From Owenweeksia sp963758205 (lineage in GTDB: Bacteria; Bacteroidota; Bacteroidia; Flavobacteriales; Schleiferiaceae): a DNA stretch of 64,000 bases. Both the position numbers and the translations under genes were made by a program. The notes below the pieces were generated by a model. That model was not told where the DNA came from. It saw nothing but the letters and a program-made list of their open reading frames with translations, and made no database searches. The stretch spans positions 434,001 to 498,000 of the forward strand of contig CAVWUM010000006.1 in NCBI GenBank assembly GCA_963758205.1. The letters are read 5' to 3'. Below are positions 45,485 through 55,900 of the stretch, piece by piece; position 1 is the stretch's first letter, and every line of letters starts with the position of its first letter.

Positions 45485-45599
45485 GGAGGATGCAACTTTG
45501 AGATTAAATTGCGTGCAAATATACCATTAATAGACATCTAAAAAAGCTAATTATTCAATCCGTTTATGGGTTTAGTAAGGGGTTTGTTATTAGCAAAAA

Positions 45600-45624
45600 G
45601 CCCCTCCAAAAAATTTGGAAGGGC
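45600..45624 (-). terminator. Terminator of the first giant T9SS gene
   Basis: GCCCCTCCAAA (45600-45610) and TTTGGAAGGGC (45614-45624) form an 11-bp stem with one C-A mismatch, with a T-run on the minus strand. The same hairpin, with the same mismatch, follows the second giant gene. Confidence 0.8.
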
Positions 45625-47616
45625 CTTGGTAAAGCATTGTGTTTTAGGGTTTACCTGATCAGGGTAAAGTCGCCTCTCTCCTCCTGCGGTATACCACCGG
45701 GGGTGGAGTACTTTATAAAGAAGATGTAAACGCCCTGTGGGGCATCCGATCCATTATAGGTTCCATCCCACTTCTGGGTAGGGTCATAGGTTTCAAATAC
45801 CTTAACACCCCAGCGGTTCATTATGTAGAAGTGGTATTCACTCACTTCGTTAAACTTCATGGATGGGCCAAAAAACCTGTTCTCCAGTATATCACTACCC
45901 GGGCGGAAGGCCGTGGGGATGTATATCCTTGCCTTTTGGTTTATACAGCGCTCATTGGAGCGGCTGAAAAACGGCTGACCATTATCCTGGGTGTAAACTG
46001 GTATTAGCGGAGGTGCATCGGTACCTTCTACTGCCTTTACATAGTAGCAAAAGTTGCCCGGAGTTTCTCTGTAATCGCTGATGTCATCCACAAAGGTGGT
46101 ATCGTTGCCCAGGGTACTGCCCGCCAGTTTAAAGTTCATCTCTTCTCCTCCCTTACGGTAGATGTCATACCTGTCCACCTGTCCTGTCCAGGTAGTATAA
46201 GGGTTCCAGCTAATAAGGTTGGTAAGGTTGGGGCGTGGGGTTACCTGCAGCAATATATTGCGGGCCAGGTTACTCACGGTATCCCTTCCTCCGCAGCTAT
46301 CAGTAGCGGAAAGGCGGTAGTAATAGTGTCTGCTATCGGGCAGGGCACTATAATCGCTAAAGCTAAAGGTGCTTACACCACCACCCGGCTTGGGCACCGT
46401 GGCTATAGTGCGGTATGGGCCAAGCTTGTCTGGCGCACGCTCTATTATAAACTCAAGCACATCGGCCTGGGCATCTATAAAGGCATTTAGCTGTACGGTA
46501 TTACGGTCAGGATCATTAGTAACCTGGGCCAGGTATAGCACCTGTGATTTACGCGGTACTTCGGCCAGTATGCACAACTCGTTAGAGGTGGAGGTACGGC
46601 CTGTACTATCTATAGCCTGTACCCGGTAGCAGTAGGTGGTACCATTATCAAGGTTGCGCTGCAGGTACGAGGTATCCTGCGGACCGGCTGTAAACAGCTC
46701 TGTCCAGGGGCCTCCGTTGGTTTGCAATAAAAGTTTGTAACCTATTACGGCATCTTTACCAAATCCTTCATAGGTGTTCCAGCTTATGCGGGAGTAGGCT
46801 TCGCACTTATTAAGGTAGTTCCGTAAAAAAATGCTGGCATGGGGTTTTACTATCTGGTCATCACTCTGGTTGCCACAGCTATCTACTGATATTACCTTAA
46901 ACTGCTCACTGCGGGCATCCGCCTGGCTGCCGGGCCACTCATGGGGCATAGTAGTTCCAACGGGTATAGTGTCCACTATTATCCAGCCCAGCTTGGGGTC
47001 GTTAAAGTACAGGTAGTAGTTTACCACATCAGCATACCTTGTCGGCTGCCAGCTTATAATAGCATTGCCGCCTGCATTTACGCTCACACTGTCAAGCACT
47101 ATCGCATCATTGTTTGTTTTGTCTGAAAAACGGGCACTGTCAAGCGTACTGGTGCTTTGGCAGTTGCGGCTGGTATCGGTTACCCTTATCTGGTAGTTTA
47201 CCAATGAGTTACATACGGTTACCGTATCGGTAAAAGTAAGGTTGGGGGTACTGCCCACCTGAGACCAGTTGTTACTCCCGGCCGGGGCTTCTGTCCATAT
47301 TTCATAAAGGCCGGTAGTGGTATAGGGTAATGGAGTACGCAACGCATTCCAGCTCAGTGTGGCATACTCAGCGCTACCAGGGGGTGTGGCCGTTAGGTTC
47401 AATTTCATCAAACTCAGCGTATCCGATGGACCTGATAAAAAGTCGCACTTACCGGTACTCTTTACCATATAAAAATGCTCATAGCCACCTGCCGCTGATA
47501 CTATCGTGCTTAGAGAGTCGCGATCAGTGATATATTGAAGGGTATCATAGGGGCCGTTTACATTGGGGCCGGTAGCACCCATCAGCATATAGTAATTAAA
47601 GGCAAGGCCACTATCC
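45600..47616. repeat. Direct repeat, copy 1 (3' half of first giant gene plus terminator)
   Basis: This segment recurs at 49257-51274 with a constant offset of 3658 bases and, apart from small changes around the terminator, no indels inside the coding part. The encoded residues from NLTATPPGSAEY to FTLIR are identical; base changes are few and mostly silent. Divergence begins abruptly at 47616. Confidence 0.88.
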
Positions 47617-49118
47617 TGAGCAGCACGGTTCCATTGCAAGCGAATATCGCCACTTGGGCGCACGTAACTCAGGCAATTCATGTCCGGTGGTGATGGGTCA
47701 CCAGCCAATACCCTCACTACAAAAGTGGTAAGTGCAACGCGAGGTGCCGGGCAGCCATCATCCTGCATACGCAGAGAAAATGTAAAAGTGTTAAAAGGGC
47801 TACAGAAGTTTCCATCAACATTAAGGTGCTGGCAATCAGGTACCCAAAAGAAATCCTGCTCATTTTTTAATGTCACAGGGGGTGGAGAGGAACTTACTAG
47901 GTTAAATGATGCACATGGAGCCGGGCCATCACAACCAGTTGTCCCTGAAAGAGGACTAGCAGCCTGGAGCCCTTTAGCATCGAAATAGATATATTGAAAC
48001 CTATTAGCTCCAAAATTAAAGTCGGCATCGTTTGCCACTAATCTAAAACTAATAGTATCTCCGGGATAAACCGTGGTAGAATAATTCTTAGGACCCAGTT
48101 TAAAAATGTTTTTAAATAAGCTAGTGTCAATACTTACAGTTGGCTCATTATTTACTGGTATGGTTGGTGGATTATAACAATTAGTTTGAAGCACAATGGC
48201 AACATCACGAAATACTTCTGCCACCAGAATAGGTTGAGGTCCATTAGGACCCTGGCCACATTTCCAGGCCTCAATGGCGTAGCAACTAGCATAGCTACCT
48301 TTTGTACCTGTCTGAATGTTCATGTTTATCTCTCCGGTTTGACCATTTAATGTAATAGCACCATTGGACGGGTCTGTAACGTTACTTGGGTATGGAGAAG
48401 TTCTAGAGTAGCCACTTGCAAAATTAACTGGCTGGTTTTGACCTGCCCAAGGGTCTGCAAACTTGATATATAGAGAATCAAGATCTCTATCACTAGCCAG
48501 GTGGTTATAGGTAAAAGCACCTTCACAGATAGTTAACGATCCTATTTCTCCAAAATAGGGACTGCTGTCGTAGCATGGGTTTACAGTATTAGGTGAGGCA
48601 GCGCCTACAGGCGTGTAAGGATACATTTTAGCTCGTAGAAAGTAGTTTCCAGTAGGACCATTAACAACACTACCTGGTCTACAGCATCTAGACCACGAAA
48701 ACTCCCAGCCAGCTGCGGGAGGGGTTCCGGTAAGTTGTGTTGGTGCAGACTTATAAACCCTTTGCTCGACTGCTCCATTTCCCGAGGCTGGTCCAGATGG
48801 AATTCCGGCAGTCATTCCACAAAAAATGCCACTTCCACCAGCACACGAAGGCGAAATATCCAAAGGATAGCCAGGTTGCAGCGTAACAGGTATATTGGGT
48901 CCACCCGAAAATTGTATGTTATCACTTGCACCTAATCCAGCTGCACCTTGAGAACACTCTCGATAAAGAACCAATGTAAAAATATACTTCCCTTTATTAG
49001 TTCCTGACTCAATACAATCCCAAATGATTTCTCCTCCCAGAAGATGAGAGGCATTTGCTTGCTTCGTTCCAGCAAGAACAAACACCAATAAGAGAATGGT
49101 TTGGATAAATCTTTTCAT
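45651..49118 (-). CDS. Giant secreted Fn3-repeat protein with type B T9SS sorting domain (copy A)
   Basis: A protein of 1155 residues from the ATG at 49116-49118. It has a signal peptide cut before SHLLGGEIIWDC, a Cys-rich N-terminal half of about 480 residues (YRECSQGAAGLGASDNIQFS; EAWKCGQGPNGPQPILVAEV), then fibronectin-III-like units (YATLSWNALRTPLPYTTTGL; AIISWQPTRYADVVNYYLYF; SRISWNTYEGFGKDAVIGYK; NLISWNPYTTWTGQVDRYDI), and a CHU_C domain (IPTAFRPGSDILENRFFGPS; FYIMNRWGVKVFETYDPTQK; GVYIFFIKYS). It should be exported by the type IX system and attached to the surface, possibly as an adhesin. It is the last of three tandem paralogues; its 3' half is nearly identical to copy B. Confidence 0.88.
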   Translation of the reverse strand: MKRFIQTILLLVFVLAGTKQANASHLLGGEIIWDCIESGTNKGKYIFTLVLYRECSQGAAGLGASDNIQFSGGPNIPVTLQPGYPLDISPSCAGGSGIFCGMTAGIPSGPASGNGAVEQRVYKSAPTQLTGTPPAAGWEFSWSRCCRPGSVVNGPTGNYFLRAKMYPYTPVGAASPNTVNPCYDSSPYFGEIGSLTICEGAFTYNHLASDRDLDSLYIKFADPWAGQNQPVNFASGYSRTSPYPSNVTDPSNGAITLNGQTGEINMNIQTGTKGSYASCYAIEAWKCGQGPNGPQPILVAEVFRDVAIVLQTNCYNPPTIPVNNEPTVSIDTSLFKNIFKLGPKNYSTTVYPGDTISFRLVANDADFNFGANRFQYIYFDAKGLQAASPLSGTTGCDGPAPCASFNLVSSSPPPVTLKNEQDFFWVPDCQHLNVDGNFCSPFNTFTFSLRMQDDGCPAPRVALTTFVVRVLAGDPSPPDMNCLSYVRPSGDIRLQWNRAAQDSGLAFNYYMLMGATGPNVNGPYDTLQYITDRDSLSTIVSAAGGYEHFYMVKSTGKCDFLSGPSDTLSLMKLNLTATPPGSAEYATLSWNALRTPLPYTTTGLYEIWTEAPAGSNNWSQVGSTPNLTFTDTVTVCNSLVNYQIRVTDTSRNCQSTSTLDSARFSDKTNNDAIVLDSVSVNAGGNAIISWQPTRYADVVNYYLYFNDPKLGWIIVDTIPVGTTMPHEWPGSQADARSEQFKVISVDSCGNQSDDQIVKPHASIFLRNYLNKCEAYSRISWNTYEGFGKDAVIGYKLLLQTNGGPWTELFTAGPQDTSYLQRNLDNGTTYCYRVQAIDSTGRTSTSNELCILAEVPRKSQVLYLAQVTNDPDRNTVQLNAFIDAQADVLEFIIERAPDKLGPYRTIATVPKPGGGVSTFSFSDYSALPDSRHYYYRLSATDSCGGRDTVSNLARNILLQVTPRPNLTNLISWNPYTTWTGQVDRYDIYRKGGEEMNFKLAGSTLGNDTTFVDDISDYRETPGNFCYYVKAVEGTDAPPLIPVYTQDNGQPFFSRSNERCINQKARIYIPTAFRPGSDILENRFFGPSMKFNEVSEYHFYIMNRWGVKVFETYDPTQKWDGTYNGSDAPQGVYIFFIKYSTPGGIPQEERGDFTLIR

Positions 49119-49132
49119 TGCTATGTTATTTT

Positions 49133-49143
49133 GGATAAAACTA
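49133..49143 (-). promoter_or_regulatory. Shared upstream element of the giant genes (copy A)
   Basis: On the minus strand the sequence reads TAGTTTTATCC, 14 bases before the ATG. Copies B and C have TAGCTTTAGCC and TAGTTTTATCC at nearly the same place. TAGTTTTA is one base from TAnnTTTG, so it may be the -7 element. Confidence 0.4.
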
Positions 49144-49256
49144 AACACACTATCCCCAAATAGAAAGAGTCAATGAGAATATGCGCCTTTTTATGAGGGA
49201 TCAGTCGCTCTGCTGAAATCAGTAAGAATATTTACCGATACTAAGATTAATTAAAA

Positions 49257-49284
49257 AAGCCCCTCCAAAAAACTGGAAGGGCTT
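49257..49284 (-). terminator. Terminator of the second giant T9SS gene
   Basis: AAGCCCCTCCA (49257-49267) pairs with TGGAAGGGCTT (49274-49284) with one C-A mismatch, the same flaw as the hairpin at 45600-45624, showing the duplicated unit includes the terminator. Confidence 0.8.
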
Positions 49285-51274
49285 TGGTATAGCATTGTGT
49301 TTTAGGATTTACCTTATCAGGGTAAAATCGCCTCTCTCCTCCTGTGGTATGCCACCGGGGGTAGAGTATTTTATAAAGAAGATATAAACGCCCTGTGGGG
49401 CATCCGATCCATTATAGGTTCCATCCCACTTCTGGGTAGGGTCATAGGTTTCAAATACCTTAACACCCCAGCGGTTCATTATGTAGAAGTGGTATTCACT
49501 CACTTCGTTAAACTTCATGGATGGGCCAAAAAACCTGTTCTCCAGTATATCACTACCCGGGCGGAAGGCCGTGGGGATGTATATCCTTGCCTTTTGGTTT
49601 ATACAGCGCTCATTGGAGCGGCTGAAAAACGGCTGACCATTATCCTGGGTGTAAACTGGTATTAGCGGAGGTGCATCGGTACCTTCTACTGCCTTTACAT
49701 AGTAGCAAAAGTTGCCCGGAGTTTCTCTGTAATCGCTGATGTCATCCACAAAGGTGGTATCGTTGCCCAGGGTACTGCCCGCCAGTTTAAAGTTCATCTC
49801 TTCTCCTCCCTTACGGTAGATGTCATACCTGTCCACCTGTCCTGTCCAGGTAGTATAGGGGTTCCAGCTAATAAGGTTGGTAAGGTTGGGGCGTGGGGTT
49901 ACCTGCAGCAATATATTGCGGGCCAGGTTACTCACGGTATCCCTTCCTCCGCAGCTATCAGTAGCGGAAAGGCGGTAGTAATAGTGTCTGCTATCGGGCA
50001 GGGCACTATAATCGCTAAAGCTAAAGGTGCTTACACCACCACCCGGCTTGGGCACCGTGGCTATAGTGCGGTATGGGCCAAGCTTGTCTGGCGCACGCTC
50101 TATTATAAACTCAAGCACATCGGCCTGGGCATCTATAAAGGCATTTAGCTGTACGGTATTACGGTCAGGATCATTAGTAACCTGGGCCAGGTATAGCACC
50201 TGTGATTTACGCGGTACTTCGGCCAGTATGCACAACTCGTTAGAGGTGGAGGTACGGCCTGTACTATCTATAGCCTGTACCCGGTAGCAGTAGGTGGTAC
50301 CATTATCAAGGTTGCGCTGCAGGTACGAGGTATCCTGCGGACCGGCTGTAAACAGCTCTGTCCAGGGGCCTCCGTTGGTTTGCAACAAAAGTTTGTAACC
50401 TATTACGGCATCTTTACCAAATCCTTCATAGGTGTTCCAGCTTATGCGGGAGTAGGCTTCGCACTTATTAAGGTAGTTCCGTAAAAAAATGCTGGCATGG
50501 GGTTTTACTATCTGGTCATCGCTCTGGTTGCCACAGCTATCTACTGATATTACCTTAAACTGCTCACTGCGGGCATCCGCCTGGCTGCCGGGCCACTCAT
50601 GCGGCATGGTAGTTCCAACGGGTATAGTGTCCACTATTATCCAGCCCAGCTTGGGGTCGTTAAAGTACAGGTAGTAGTTTACCACATCAGCATACCTTGT
50701 GGGCTGCCAGCTGATTATAGCATTGCCGCCTGCGTTTACGCTCACACTGTCAAGCACTATAGCATCATTGTTTGTTTTGTCTGAAAAACGGGCACTGTCA
50801 AGCGTACTGGTGCTTTGGCAGTTGCGGCTGGTATCGGTTACCCTTATCTGGTAGTTTACCAATGAGTTACATACGGTTACCGTATCTGTAAAAGTAAGGT
50901 TGGGGGTACTGCCCACCTGAGACCAGTTGTTACTCCCGGCCGGGGCTTCTGTCCATATCTCATAAAGGCCCGTAGTGGTATAGGGCAATGGGGTGCGCAG
51001 CGCATTCCAGCTCAGTGTGGCATACTCAGCACTCCCCGGAGGGGTGGCGGTAAGGTTCAGTTTCATAAGGCTCAATGTATCGGAGGGGCCTGATAAAAAG
51101 TCGCATTTACCCGTACTTTTTACCATGTAAAAATGCTCATAGCCACCTGAAGCTGATACTATGGTGCTTAGAGAGTCACGATCAGTGATATATTGAAGGG
51201 TATCATAGGGGCCATTTACATTGGGGCCGGTGGCGCCCAAAAGCATATAGTAATTAAAGGCAAGGCCACTATCC
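49257..51274. repeat. Direct repeat, copy 2 (3' half of second giant gene plus terminator)
   Basis: Counterpart of 45600-47616. Between about 50380 and 51080, at sites where it differs from copy 1, it usually carries the base found in the third gene (for example the GTGCGCAGCGCATTCC stretch near 50990), so it is a mosaic between the two neighbours. Confidence 0.88.
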
Positions 51275-52743
51275 AAAGTAGCCGGGTTCCACTCCAGGCG
51301 GATATCTCCACTAGGCAATGTATAGCTTAAGCAATTTAAATCAGGCGGTGAAGGGTCACCAGCTAATACCTTCACGACAAGAGTGGTAAGTGCTACACGC
51401 GGGGCCGGGCAGCCATCATCTTCCATACGCATTGAAAAATAAAAGGTATTAAAGGGGCTGCAGAAGTTACCACCAACATCAAGGTGCTGACAATCCGGTA
51501 CCCAAAAGAACTCCTGTTCGTTTTTAAGTGTTTTAACATAACCGGTTTGCGGAGCTATTGGTGTAAATGTGGCACACGGGGCAGGACCATTACAACCAGT
51601 GCCGGAAGATAAAGGGTTTGAAACCTGCAAACCTGCGGCTTTGAAGGTAATATTCTGAAAACTGTTATTACCAAAATTAAAGTCATTATCATTAGCGATC
51701 AATTCAAAATTAATGGTATCACCAGGGTAAACAGTTGTGCTGTAATCCTTTGGACCCAGGCGGGCAATGTTCGTATATAAGGCAGTATCAATGCTTACAT
51801 CAGGCTCTGTATTTATAGGACAACCCGTTTGAAGCACAATTGCCACATCTCTGAAAACTTCCGCAACGAGCTGTGGCTGAGGACCGTTTGGTCCCTGGCC
51901 ACATTTCCAGGCCTCAATGGCATAACAACTCGCATAACTGCCCTGGGTACCAGTTTGAATATTCATAGTAACCTCACCGGTAGCTCCATTAAGTGTTACA
52001 ATACCGTTGGAAGGATTATTAGCCGAACTGGGGTATGGAGATGAACGTGAATAACCACTAGCCCAGGTAACTGGTTGACCCTGTCCAATCCAGGGGTCGG
52101 CAAATCTTACATAAAGAGAATCCAGATCTTTATCACTGGCAAGGTGGTTATATGTAAATGGTCCTTCACAAATGGTTATAGAACCAGTTTCACTAAAAAA
52201 CGGGCTACTATCATAGCAGGGATTAACTGTGTTGGCACTACCTTGACCTACAGGGGTATAAGGATACATAATGGCCCGTAGAAAATAGTTTTGGTTACTT
52301 GGTCCATTCACAACCGTACCAGGTCGGCAGCAAAGAGAATAAGAAAAAGTCCAGCCACCGGCAGGCGGAGTACCATTTAGCGTTACCTGAGCACTTTTGT
52401 AAACATATTTCTCAACTGCACCTTCACCAGAGGGTGAGCTTACACATTGTATTTGTCCACCACCGGCACATACAGGCGAGATTTCCAGAGGATTTGGAAT
52501 ACCCGGAGTTGTGCCATTGGCCAACGAAACAGGAATACTAACAGGGCCCTGTATAGTGGCCGCTGTAGGCATTGTGGCCGCAGGAGTACCACACTCCCTG
52601 TAAAGAGTCATGGTAAAAATATACTTTCCGTTACTAAGACACTCCCAGGTGATTTCCCCTCCCATCATGTGAGAAGCCTTGCTCTCCATGGCCCCTGTTA
52701 GAAAAACCATAGCAAACAGAGCGATTTGAATAAATCTTTTCAT
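49309..52743 (-). CDS. Giant secreted Fn3-repeat protein with type B T9SS sorting domain (copy B)
   Basis: A 1144-residue paralogue of the flanking genes. The signal peptide (MKRFIQIALFAMVFLTGAME) ends before SHMMGGEITWECLSNGKYIF. The N-terminal half follows the same plan as copy A but has diverged clearly (NPLEISPVCAGGGQIQCVSS), whereas from about residue 510 (LAFNYYMLLGATGPNVNGPY) to the end it is practically the same protein as copy A: Fn3-like units then the CHU_C domain ending PQEERGDFTLIR. A conserved N-terminal core plus homogenised stalk and anchor suggests variants of one surface protein with different tips. It has its own terminator at 49257-49284 and an upstream element at 52759. 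Confidence 0.88.
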   Translation of the reverse strand: MKRFIQIALFAMVFLTGAMESKASHMMGGEITWECLSNGKYIFTMTLYRECGTPAATMPTAATIQGPVSIPVSLANGTTPGIPNPLEISPVCAGGGQIQCVSSPSGEGAVEKYVYKSAQVTLNGTPPAGGWTFSYSLCCRPGTVVNGPSNQNYFLRAIMYPYTPVGQGSANTVNPCYDSSPFFSETGSITICEGPFTYNHLASDKDLDSLYVRFADPWIGQGQPVTWASGYSRSSPYPSSANNPSNGIVTLNGATGEVTMNIQTGTQGSYASCYAIEAWKCGQGPNGPQPQLVAEVFRDVAIVLQTGCPINTEPDVSIDTALYTNIARLGPKDYSTTVYPGDTINFELIANDNDFNFGNNSFQNITFKAAGLQVSNPLSSGTGCNGPAPCATFTPIAPQTGYVKTLKNEQEFFWVPDCQHLDVGGNFCSPFNTFYFSMRMEDDGCPAPRVALTTLVVKVLAGDPSPPDLNCLSYTLPSGDIRLEWNPATLDSGLAFNYYMLLGATGPNVNGPYDTLQYITDRDSLSTIVSASGGYEHFYMVKSTGKCDFLSGPSDTLSLMKLNLTATPPGSAEYATLSWNALRTPLPYTTTGLYEIWTEAPAGSNNWSQVGSTPNLTFTDTVTVCNSLVNYQIRVTDTSRNCQSTSTLDSARFSDKTNNDAIVLDSVSVNAGGNAIISWQPTRYADVVNYYLYFNDPKLGWIIVDTIPVGTTMPHEWPGSQADARSEQFKVISVDSCGNQSDDQIVKPHASIFLRNYLNKCEAYSRISWNTYEGFGKDAVIGYKLLLQTNGGPWTELFTAGPQDTSYLQRNLDNGTTYCYRVQAIDSTGRTSTSNELCILAEVPRKSQVLYLAQVTNDPDRNTVQLNAFIDAQADVLEFIIERAPDKLGPYRTIATVPKPGGGVSTFSFSDYSALPDSRHYYYRLSATDSCGGRDTVSNLARNILLQVTPRPNLTNLISWNPYTTWTGQVDRYDIYRKGGEEMNFKLAGSTLGNDTTFVDDISDYRETPGNFCYYVKAVEGTDAPPLIPVYTQDNGQPFFSRSNERCINQKARIYIPTAFRPGSDILENRFFGPSMKFNEVSEYHFYIMNRWGVKVFETYDPTQKWDGTYNGSDAPQGVYIFFIKYSTPGGIPQEERGDFTLIR

Positions 52744-52758
52744 CCCTAATTAAATTTT

Positions 52759-52769
52759 GGCTAAAGCTA
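52759..52769 (-). promoter_or_regulatory. Shared upstream element of the giant genes (copy B)
   Basis: Minus strand TAGCTTTAGCC, 15 bases before the ATG at 52743; related to the elements at 49133 and 56414. Confidence 0.35.
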
Positions 52770-52902
52770 AGCACAGTGCTTTGAATTAAAAAGTGCGATT
52801 GAGCATAAGTTAACAATGGCTCACTCATCAGCGATTTTAGTACACTACAACTTAGTTTATGGAATTATTATCTATAAAACCGTTTTATTGCAATATAACA
52901 CA

Positions 52903-52937
52903 AAAACCCCGTGCAGTAGTTTACCGCACGGGGTTTT
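52903..52937 (-). terminator. Terminator of the third giant T9SS gene
   Basis: AAAACCCCGTGC (52903-52914) and GCACGGGGTTTT (52926-52937) make a perfect 12-bp stem. Its sequence is unrelated to the hairpins of copies A and B. Confidence 0.88.
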
Positions 52938-52965
52938 GGTTTGATTACTCATTATTTCCTCAGAG

Positions 52966-55900
52966 TTACCTGATAAGGGTAAAATCGCCACGTTCTTCCT
53001 GTGGTACACCCCCGGGTGATGAATATCTTAAAAAGTAGATATAAACGCCTTGAGGTGATTCAGTTGACTGGTACATACCATCCCATTTTTCATTGGGATC
53101 ATAAGTTTCAAAAACCTTTACACCCCAGCGATTCATTATGTAGAAATGATACTCTTCTATTTCACTAAACTTCATGGATGGTCCATAAGTTCTGTTTTCA
53201 ACAATATCACTACCCGGCCTGAAGGCCGTAGCCATAAACACTTTTGCTCCCTGATTTATACAGCGATCATTTGATCTGCTGAAAAAGGGCTGGCCATTAT
53301 CCTGCGTATAACCTAATGGATTAGCACCCTCAATAGCTACAACATGGTAACAGAAGTTTCCGAAAGTTTCTCTGTAATCACTAATATCATCTACAAAAGT
53401 GGTATCATTTCCGGCTGTAGTGCCTGCCAGGCTAAAGCTAACCTCATCACCGGCCTTACGGTAGATTTCGTACCTGTCAATTACCCCTCCCCAGGATTGA
53501 TATGGGTTCCAGGTAATAAGGTTGGTAAGATTTGGCCGGGCAGTAGCCTGTACCAAAATATTCCGCGATAAATTACTTACGGTATCCCTGCCTCCACAAC
53601 TATCGGTGGCGGACAGGCGGTAATAATAATGTCTGCTATCAGAATCGGCCTCATAATCATTAAACGAAATAGTAGTTGCCCCACCACCCGGTTTTGGCAC
53701 TGTTCCAATAGTTCTATAAGGTCCTAATTTACTTGGTGCCCTTTCCAGATCAAACTCAAGGACATCTGCCTGACTATCAATAAATGCGTGAATTTTAACC
53801 GCATCTCTATCCATATCATTAGTAACCTGAGATATATACAAAACTTTAGACTTACGCGGTACTTCGGCCAGTATGCACAACTCGTTAGAGGTGGAGGTAC
53901 GGCCTGTACTATCTATAGCCTGTACCCGGTAGCAGTAGGTTGTACCATTATCAAGGTTGCGCTGCAGGTAAGAGGTATCCTGCGGGCCGGCTGTAAAAAG
54001 CTCTGTCCACGGGCCCCCATTGGTTTGCAACAAAAGTTTGTAACCAATCACGGCATCTTTACCAAATCCTTCATAGGTGTTCCAGCTTATGCGCGAGAAG
54101 GCTTCGCACTTATTAAGGTAGTTCCGTAAAAAGATGCTGGCATGGGGTTTTACTATCTGGTCATCACTCTGGTTGCCACAGCTATCTACTGATATTACCT
54201 TAAACTGCTCACTGCGAGCATCTGCCTGGCTGCCGGGCCACTCATGCGGCATGGTGGCGCCAACTGGTATAGTGTCCACTATTATCCAGCCCAGCTTGGG
54301 GTCGTTAAAGTACAGGTAGTAGTTTACCACATCAGCATACTTTGTGGGCTGCCAGCTTATTATAGCATTGCCGCCTGCGTTTACACTAACACTATCAAGC
54401 ACTATCGCATCGTTGTTTGTTTTGTCTGAAAAATGGGCACTGTCAAGCGTACTGGTGCTTTGGCAGTTGCGGCTGGTATCGGTTACCCTTATCTGGTAGT
54501 TTACCAGTGAGTTACACACGGTTACCGTATCTGTAAAAGTAAGGTTTGGGGTACTGCCCACCTGCGACCAGTTGTTGCTCCCGGCCGGGGCTTCTGTCCA
54601 TATTTCATAAAGGCCCGTAGTGGTATAGGGCAATGGGGTGCGCAGCGCATTCCAGCTCAGTGTGGCATACTCGGCACTCCCCGGAGGTGTGGCGGTAAGG
54701 TTCAGTTTCATAAGGCTCAATGTATCCGAAGGTGTGGAAAGAAAGTCGCATTTACCGGTGCTTTGCTGGATATAAAAGTGCTCGTATCCTGAACCACCAC
54801 TAACAATAGCGCTGAGTGAATCTCTATCGGTTACATAAGATAAAGTGTCATAGGGACCATTAATAGTATTAGAACCCAATACCATATAATAGTTGAAGTT
54901 AAGACCGCTATCCAATGGTATAGAATCCCAGGCCAGGCGAATATCACCGGAGGGATCAAGGTAACTGAGGCACTTTAAAGGTGGAGGTGTTGGATCACCG
55001 GGCACCACTTCAACGGTAAAAGTTACCAGGGATATTTCAGGCGCAGGACATCCATCATCCTGCATCCTTAATGAAAAACTGAATTTATTGATAGGATTAC
55101 AGAAGTTACCCGCTACGCCCAAATGCTGGCAATCGGGCACCCAAAAGAATTCCTGTTCGTTTTTTAAGGTGTTAGAGTAACCTGTTTGAGGAGAAACCGG
55201 AGAAAATGTGGCGCATGGGGCCGGCCCAATGCAGCCGGAACCGGAGGCCAAAGGCCTTGATACCTGTAAGCCTGCAGCTGTAAAGGTGATATTTTGAAAC
55301 TGCCCCAGGTAAAAGTCCTGATCAGATGCACTAAACTGAAACTTAACCGTATCACCAGGGTAAACTTTAGTAGTGTAGGAGTTACCCACTTTTTTAATAT
55401 TCTTATAAACTTGTCTATCAATATTAATAGATGGCGGAGTATTCGGGTTACCTCCAAGCACGGGATCGCAGTCATCTCTAAGTATAATTGCAATATCCCT
55501 GTAAACCTCAGCAATGAGAACAGGGCCTACCACACCAGGAGCAATTTGCCCGCAACGCCATGCCTCTACGGCAAAGCAACTGGCATAAGAGCCAGTGTTA
55601 GCCGATTGAATATTCATGGATACTTCACCGGTTCTGCCATCCAAAACCAGTGGCCCGTTAGCCGGGTTGGATTGCGGGCTTGGAAACGGACTATTAAACG
55701 AATATCCTGTACTCCAGTTAATAGGAGTACCAACAGCTGACCAGGGCTGAGCCCACTTAAAATATAAACTATCTAAATCTTTATCCGCTGCAAGGTGGTT
55801 ATAAGTAAAAGGTCCTTCACATATTGTAATTGCTGGGCTTTCTAAAAATCTTGGACTATTATCATAGCACGGATTAGCATTATTGGGTGTAGGCGGATTT

